This document shows positions 15,121 through 18,878 of a stretch of 18,878 bases of DNA, in pieces. A program made the translations under genes and the position numbers. Source of the DNA: an uncultured Capnocytophaga sp. (GTDB lineage Bacteria > Bacteroidota > Bacteroidia > Flavobacteriales > Flavobacteriaceae); assembly GCF_938029845.1 (NCBI RefSeq), contig NZ_CALHGG010000148.1, forward strand, positions 1 through 18,878, in the 5' to 3' direction. Below the pieces are notes generated by a model that saw only the letters and a list, made by a program, of their open reading frames with translations, had not been told where the DNA came from and did no database searches. The number at the start of each line of letters is the position of its first letter. Position 1 is the first letter of the stretch.

Positions 15121-15163
15121 CCCCCGATTTTAAAATACATAATAATCATTAAATAATATTGGA

Positions 15164-15433
15164 ATGTATCTAACAAAAGAAACTAAAGCAGAAATTTTTA
15201 AACAACACGGTGGTAGCGAGAAAAATACTGGCTCAGCAGAGGGACAAATAGCCCTTTTCACCTTTCGTATCAATCACTTAACAGAGCACTTGCGCGCCAA
15301 TCGCAAAGATTACAATACAGAGCGCTCCCTTGTGAGACTCGTAGGTAAGCGCAGAAGCCTACTGGATTATCTCAAACAAAAAGATATCGAAAGATACCGT
15401 GCTATTATTAAGGAATTAGGTATCCGAAAATAA
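15164..15433 (+). CDS. rpsO: 30S ribosomal protein S15
   Basis: S15 binds the central domain of 16S rRNA early in small-subunit assembly and forms an intersubunit bridge. The 89-residue length is exactly that of the family. Signatures are GSAEGQIALFTFRINHLTEHL (23-43) and the RNA-binding LVRLVGKRRSLLDYLKQKD (56-74), ending RYRAIIKELGIRK. The start is set by the conserved N-terminal TKETKAEIF. It precedes pnp, an order also known from enterobacteria, with a terminator hairpin between the two. Confidence 0.98.
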   Translation: MYLTKETKAEIFKQHGGSEKNTGSAEGQIALFTFRINHLTEHLRANRKDYNTERSLVRLVGKRRSLLDYLKQKDIERYRAIIKELGIRK

Positions 15434-15447
15434 TTTTGTTATCAAAC

Positions 15448-15473
15448 AAAAGGGGCTTTATGCCCCTTTTTGT
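15448..15473 (+). terminator. Terminator after rpsO
   Basis: AAAAGGGGC (15448-15456) pairs with GCCCCTTTT (15462-15470) around a 5-base loop, followed by TTGTT. It could end rpsO transcription or let part of it through into pnp. Confidence 0.9.
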
Positions 15474-15565
15474 TCTATATAAAAGCCCATAAGATAATAG
15501 TTTTTCATTGGAAATAAACACAAAACACACAACACTATTTGTTTCATTTTTAATAAAAAACTTTT

Positions 15566-17764
15566 ATGATTCCAGAAGTAAAAAAAGAAATTATTGCTCT
15601 TGGTGATGGACGTACTATTTCCATAGAAACGGGCAAACTCGCCAAGCAAGCAGATGGTGCTGTGGTGGTACAAATGGGCAATGCTATGCTCCTAGCTACA
15701 GTTGTGGCGAACAAAGAAGCAGGCGAAGGGGTGGATTTCCTTCCCCTAACAGTAGATTACCGTGAAAAATTTGCTGCTGCGGGTCGCTTTCCTGGTGGTT
15801 TCTTCAAGCGTGAAGCACGCCCAAGTGATCAGGAAATATTAACTATGCGATTGGTAGATAGGGTATTGCGCCCTCTCTTCCCTAAGGAATATTATTGTGA
15901 GGTACAGGTGATGATTCAGCTCATGTCTCATGATGAGAATGTCATGCCTGATGCCTTAGCTGGATTGGCTGCTTCGGCTTGTTTGGCTGTATCCGATATT
16001 CCTTTTGATGGGCCTATTTCTGAGGTACGTGTAGGGCGTATCAACGGGGAGTTTATCATCAACCCAAGTGCACAGCAATTGACAGAATCCGATATGGATA
16101 TCATGGTAGGAGCTTCTAAGGAGTTTGTCGCTATGGTGGAAGGAGAAATGGATGAGGTTTCTGAAAAGGATATGGCCGACGCTATTCACTTTGCGCATGA
16201 AGCGATCAAAGTACAGATAGAAGCCCAAGAACGCCTTCGTGAAAAAGTAGGCAAAACCATGCGATCCTATGAAGTACCGCAGGAGAACGAAGAGGTAGCT
16301 AAGAAGATATATGACTTCTGCTATGACAAATGCTATGCTATAGCTAAGGAAAACACAACCAAACATGAGCGTAGCGATAAGTTCGATGCAGTAAGAGAGG
16401 CCTGCAAAGCCCTCTTCACTGAAGAAGAATTGGAAGAGTATGATAAATTGGTTAGCAAATACTTCTCTAAAGCTCAAAAAGAGGCAGTACGCAACTTGAT
16501 TCTCAACGAAGATATCCGTCTAGATGGTAGAAATACCAAGCAAATACGCCCTATATGGTGTGAAGTAGGCTACTTGCCTTCGCCTCATGGGTCAGCTATC
16601 TTCACCCGTGGGGAAACACAGTCTCTCACTACCGTAACCTTGGGAACTTCTCGTGAAGCCAATGTGATAGATATTCCTTCCGAACAAGGAGAAGAGCGCT
16701 TTTACCTACATTATAACTTCCCTCCTTTCTCCACTGGGGAAGCGCGTCCACTTAGAGGGACTTCTCGCCGTGAGGTAGGACATGGGAACTTGGCACAACG
16801 TGCCCTTAAGCGCATGATTCCAGAGGATTGTCCTTATACAGTACGTGTGGTGTCTGAGATATTGGAGTCCAATGGTTCCTCTTCTATGGCAACTGTGTGT
16901 GCTGGTACTTTAGCTCTTATGGATGCAGGTATCCAGATGAAAAAGCCTGTTTCAGGAATTGCCATGGGACTCATCACTGATGGAGATAAGTATGCCGTAC
17001 TTTCCGATATCTTGGGCGACGAAGACCACTTGGGTGATATGGACTTTAAGGTAACAGGTACTAAGGACGGTATTACTGCTTGCCAAATGGATATCAAGAT
17101 CAAAGGACTTACCTATGAAATCCTTGAAAAAGCCTTGGATCAAGCCCGCGAAGGTCGTATGCATATACTTGGAAAAATAACCGAGACTATAGCCGTACCA
17201 AACCCAACTGTGAAGCCACATGCGCCTAAGATTGTACGTCTTGAAATGCCTAAGGAATACATTGGTGCTTTCATTGGTACGGGTGGTAAGAATATCCAAG
17301 ACCTACAAGCCCGCACCAAAACTACTATTGTGGTAGAAGAAGTAGGCGAATTAGGTATTGTTGAAATCCTCGGTACCGATGCCGATGGTATCCAAGAAGC
17401 GGTGGATGCTGTATACCATGTGTCTTTTGAACCTGTAGAAGGAGAGATATACAAGGTGCGTGTAGCCCGCTTGGTGGATTTCGGAGCTTTTGTAGAGTTT
17501 GTCCCAGGTAAGGACTCTCTCCTACACGTTTCTGAAATAGCTTGGGAGCGCGTAGAGAACCCCGCAGATGTACTCAAGGAAGGCGATATAATAGAGGTAA
17601 AATACCTAGGTATAGACCCTAAGACCAAGAAGACTCGTGTATCCCGTAAGGCACTTCTTCCACGTCCTGAGAACCTTGAAAAGCGTGAAAGACCTCACGA
17701 CAAAGAAAGATCTCATGACAAGGAGAGAAAGGATAAACCTCACTTCAAAAAAGACAAAAAATAG
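15566..17764 (+). CDS. pnp: Polyribonucleotide nucleotidyltransferase (PNPase)
   Basis: PNPase degrades RNA 3' to 5' using phosphate and can add tails. The 732-residue protein has the first RNase PH domain (about 10-145, with [12 protein letters not shown] at 79-90), an alpha-helical domain (about 240-305), and the second, catalytic RNase PH domain (about 312-545). The latter carries the phosphate-site [10 protein letters not shown] (434-443) and [16 protein letters not shown] (484-499) with its catalytic aspartates. A KH domain follows with GTGG (571-574), then an S1 domain (about 625-695). The tail (about 700-732) is very rich in Lys, Arg, His, Asp and Glu, with a near-repeated HDKER. No clear TAnnTTTG promoter was found in the 94 bases after the rpsO terminator, so read-through from rpsO may supply much of its transcription. 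A long hairpin terminator follows. Confidence 0.98.
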   Translation: MIPEVKKEIIALGDGRTISIETGKLAKQADGAVVVQMGNAMLLATVVANKEAGEGVDFLPLTVDYREKFAAAGRFPGGFFKREARPSDQEILTMRLVDRVLRPLFPKEYYCEVQVMIQLMSHDENVMPDALAGLAASACLAVSDIPFDGPISEVRVGRINGEFIINPSAQQLTESDMDIMVGASKEFVAMVEGEMDEVSEKDMADAIHFAHEAIKVQIEAQERLREKVGKTMRSYEVPQENEEVAKKIYDFCYDKCYAIAKENTTKHERSDKFDAVREACKALFTEEELEEYDKLVSKYFSKAQKEAVRNLILNEDIRLDGRNTKQIRPIWCEVGYLPSPHGSAIFTRGETQSLTTVTLGTSREANVIDIPSEQGEERFYLHYNFPPFSTGEARPLRGTSRREVGHGNLAQRALKRMIPEDCPYTVRVVSEILESNGSSSMATVCAGTLALMDAGIQMKKPVSGIAMGLITDGDKYAVLSDILGDEDHLGDMDFKVTGTKDGITACQMDIKIKGLTYEILEKALDQAREGRMHILGKITETIAVPNPTVKPHAPKIVRLEMPKEYIGAFIGTGGKNIQDLQARTKTTIVVEEVGELGIVEILGTDADGIQEAVDAVYHVSFEPVEGEIYKVRVARLVDFGAFVEFVPGKDSLLHVSEIAWERVENPADVLKEGDIIEVKYLGIDPKTKKTRVSRKALLPRPENLEKRERPHDKERSHDKERKDKPHFKKDKK

Positions 17765-17789
17765 CCTTTTAAGTGAATAATTAATAGTG

Positions 17790-17827
17790 AAAAGTGAAGA
17801 ATTACCCCGCGTGATTCTTCACTTTTT
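17790..17827 (+). terminator. Terminator after pnp, built partly from heptad units
   Basis: A 13-base-pair perfect stem (17790-17802 with 17814-17826), extendable by a few pairs around a C-rich loop, ends in a T run. The preceding bases 17772-17799 read as heptads (AGTGAAT, AATTAAT, AGTGAAA, AGTGAAG), so the left arm of the terminator is itself part of a heptad array. Confidence 0.85.
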
Positions 17828-17834
17828 CATTATT

Positions 17835-17869
17835 CTAACTACTAACTACTAACCACTAACTACTAATCT
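17835..17869. repeat. Heptad array, five units, between pnp and the PIN module
   Basis: Units CTAACTA, CTAACTA, CTAACCA, CTAACTA, CTAATCT. It lies just after the pnp terminator and upstream of the -7 element of the next operon. Confidence 0.8.
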
Positions 17870-17906
17870 AGTATAATTTTTGCACTTACTAATAAAAAAT
17901 AATTTG

Positions 17907-17914
17907 TACCTTTG
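17907..17914 (+). promoter_or_regulatory. -7 promoter element of the PIN module
   Basis: TACCTTTG matches TAnnTTTG. The nearest TTG (17880-17882) is 24 bases upstream, longer than usual. Transcription would start near 17920, so the following heptad array would form almost the whole leader. Confidence 0.6.
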
Positions 17915-17921
17915 TACTCAA

Positions 17922-17956
17922 AACTAATAACTAATAACTAACAACTAACAACTAAC
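17922..17956. repeat. Heptad array, five units, in the leader of the PIN module
   Basis: Units AACTAAT, AACTAAT, AACTAAC, AACTAAC, AACTAAC, ending 4 bases before the start codon at 17961. This is the same placement as the octad array before obgE. Confidence 0.85.
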
Positions 17957-17960
17957 ACTT

Positions 17961-18233
17961 ATGCCATATACAATTACCGTACTCAATGACAGTCCTCAGG
18001 CCTTAGCCTATGTAAAGGAGGCAGAAACCCTTGATTTTGTAAAGGTTACAAAAATTAAGGAAACTAAGAAAAAGACAGCTGCCAAAGCAAAGGCAACACC
18101 TGCCCCTGCGGAGCCTATTTTTGAAGAAGAAACTCAAGAACAATACGAAATGATAATGGCACTTTCTAAAGAAACGAATAGAGCCATTGCTCATAAAATA
18201 AACAAAATAAAAAACTTAAATCTTCCTCTTTAA
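17961..18233 (+). CDS. Small charged protein, putative antitoxin of the PIN module
   Basis: The 90-residue protein has a short strand-helix-strand start (MPYTITVLNDSPQALAYVKE, then LDFVKVTKI). A low-complexity Lys/Ala/Pro linker follows (about 35-51), then an acidic helix (EEETQEQYEMIMALSKET) and a basic end. No ribbon-helix-helix, AbrB or helix-turn-helix domain is evident. Its place 12 bases before a PIN-domain gene, its small size and its two-part build fit a type II antitoxin in which the C-terminal part would wrap the toxin. This is inference from context; the family is not recognised. Confidence 0.7.
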   Translation: MPYTITVLNDSPQALAYVKEAETLDFVKVTKIKETKKKTAAKAKATPAPAEPIFEEETQEQYEMIMALSKETNRAIAHKINKIKNLNLPL

Positions 18234-18245
18234 GAGCTAATAAAA

Positions 18246-18695
18246 ATGATCGTCATAGCAGATAGTAATATTTTCTATAGTGCGCTAATAACTCCTAATG
18301 GGGAAATAGCGACCATTTTAAAAGATAGAAATATGCAGTTCATAGCTCCCGATTTCATAATAGAGGAGGTAAAGGAACATTTGGATGTTATAAAAGCAGG
18401 TCGGAGAAAAGATAAAACAGAAAAGAAAATATTAGCCGAGCTAAAACAGCTGTTAGAAAAAATCACAATAATTCCTTTAGATGAAATTACTAAAAAGAAT
18501 TTACAAGATGCCTTTGAAATTGTAAAAGATGTAGATAAAGATGATTATGCCTTTGTTGCTGTACATTTGCAATTTAAGCACAAAATTTGGTCAAGAGATG
18601 AAGCACTTATAAAGGGTCTGACAGAAAAAGGTTACGGACATTTCTTTATTTCTACCGATGAAGTAAGAAAATACCTTTACAAAAAGAAAAAATAA
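18246..18695 (+). CDS. PIN-domain protein, putative ribonuclease toxin
   Basis: PIN domains are metal-dependent RNA nucleases; in VapC-type toxins they cut tRNA or rRNA. The 149-residue protein has the PIN pattern: Asp6 in VIADSNIFYSAL (3-14), Glu40/Glu41 in FIIEEVKEH (37-45), the acidic cluster DKDDYAFVAVH (97-107) and Asp118 in IWSRDEAL (114-121). The four acidic positions of the metal site all seem present, so it is probably active. It follows the small upstream gene by 12 bases in the same transcript. Classification as VapC is plausible, but the partner is not a standard VapB. The gene and its partner are more A- and Lys-rich than pnp, which may indicate acquisition. Confidence 0.85.
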   Translation: MIVIADSNIFYSALITPNGEIATILKDRNMQFIAPDFIIEEVKEHLDVIKAGRRKDKTEKKILAELKQLLEKITIIPLDEITKKNLQDAFEIVKDVDKDDYAFVAVHLQFKHKIWSRDEALIKGLTEKGYGHFFISTDEVRKYLYKKKK

Positions 18696-18707
18696 TCTCT
18701 AAAAAAT

Positions 18708-18739
18708 TTTGTTTATTTAAAAAATTATTTGTAATTTTG
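18708..18739 (+). promoter_or_regulatory. Promoter of the CAAG-repeat ORF
   Basis: TTTG (18708-18711) followed after 20 bases by TAATTTTG (18732-18739) is a near-ideal Bacteroidota promoter, very like that of the TonB-dependent receptor. The leader to the start at 18785 is about 38 bases. Confidence 0.8.
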
Positions 18740-18784
18740 CCTTGTCAATTAGGTTAATTCTAAGCAAAAAACAACCTTAAAACT

Positions 18785-18878
<94 letters not shown>

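Noticed and set aside
14766..15176. Long minus-strand frame opposite the acidic-tail gene, rich in Ile and Val
   Set aside because: It is the antisense of Asp/Glu codons (GAT and GAC read backwards as ATC and GTC), has no promoter, and overlaps a better-supported gene.
15956..16477. Minus-strand frame of 173 codons inside pnp
   Set aside because: Shadow of the pnp reading frame; the translation is rich in Phe, Leu and Ser without family features.

Overview
The window looks like a Bacteroidota chromosome segment, most likely class Flavobacteriia and possibly Capnocytophaga-like. The support is direct. Most transcription units carry the Bacteroidota promoter pattern (TTG or TTTG about 19-20 bases before TAnnTTTG). 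Start codons lack Shine-Dalgarno sequences. The receptor has the SusC-type carboxypeptidase-regulatory N-terminal extension. FabI, TatA, cysH, the metal-less dihydroorotase homologue and the split transketolase resemble flavobacterial versions. The genus guess is inference.

Layout. 1-224: the N-terminus of an unidentified minus-strand gene leaving the window. 318-4192 (minus): fabI with two tandem promoters, then a tatA-mutS pair only 3 bases apart. 4410-5114 (plus): cysH, an APS/PAPS reductase. 5119-7155 (minus): an alpha/beta hydrolase whose nucleophile and triad acid are both substituted, and a dihydroorotase homologue without its metal ligands. 7459-9996 (plus): a TonB-dependent receptor with a strong terminator. 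10105-12594 (plus): a tight unit of a SUKH-like membrane-anchored protein, the C-terminal half of a split transketolase, a YciH/SUI1 factor and a DgkA-type kinase. 12738-13226 (minus): purE. 13450-17764 (plus): obgE, a protein with an extreme Asp/Glu tail, rpsO and pnp, all involved in ribosomes or RNA except the acidic protein, whose role is unknown. 17961-18695 (plus): a two-gene module with a PIN-domain protein, probably toxin-antitoxin. 18785-end: a new ORF that runs within 13 codons into a CAAG tetranucleotide repeat filling the rest of the window.

Most genes are housekeeping. Three things stand out. First, the CAAG tract inside a freshly started ORF behind a strong promoter has the architecture of a phase-variable contingency gene. 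Second, many intergenic gaps hold short arrays with an exact 7-base period (8 bases before obgE). Each has its own sequence, and several abut or overlap a start or stop codon. Third, two neighbouring minus-strand proteins keep an enzyme fold but have lost key catalytic residues.

No tRNA, rRNA, CRISPR array, insertion sequence or prophage gene was recognised. No gene-free stretch exceeds 300 bases; the longest, 7156-7458, holds the divergent promoters of the dihydroorotase homologue and the receptor.
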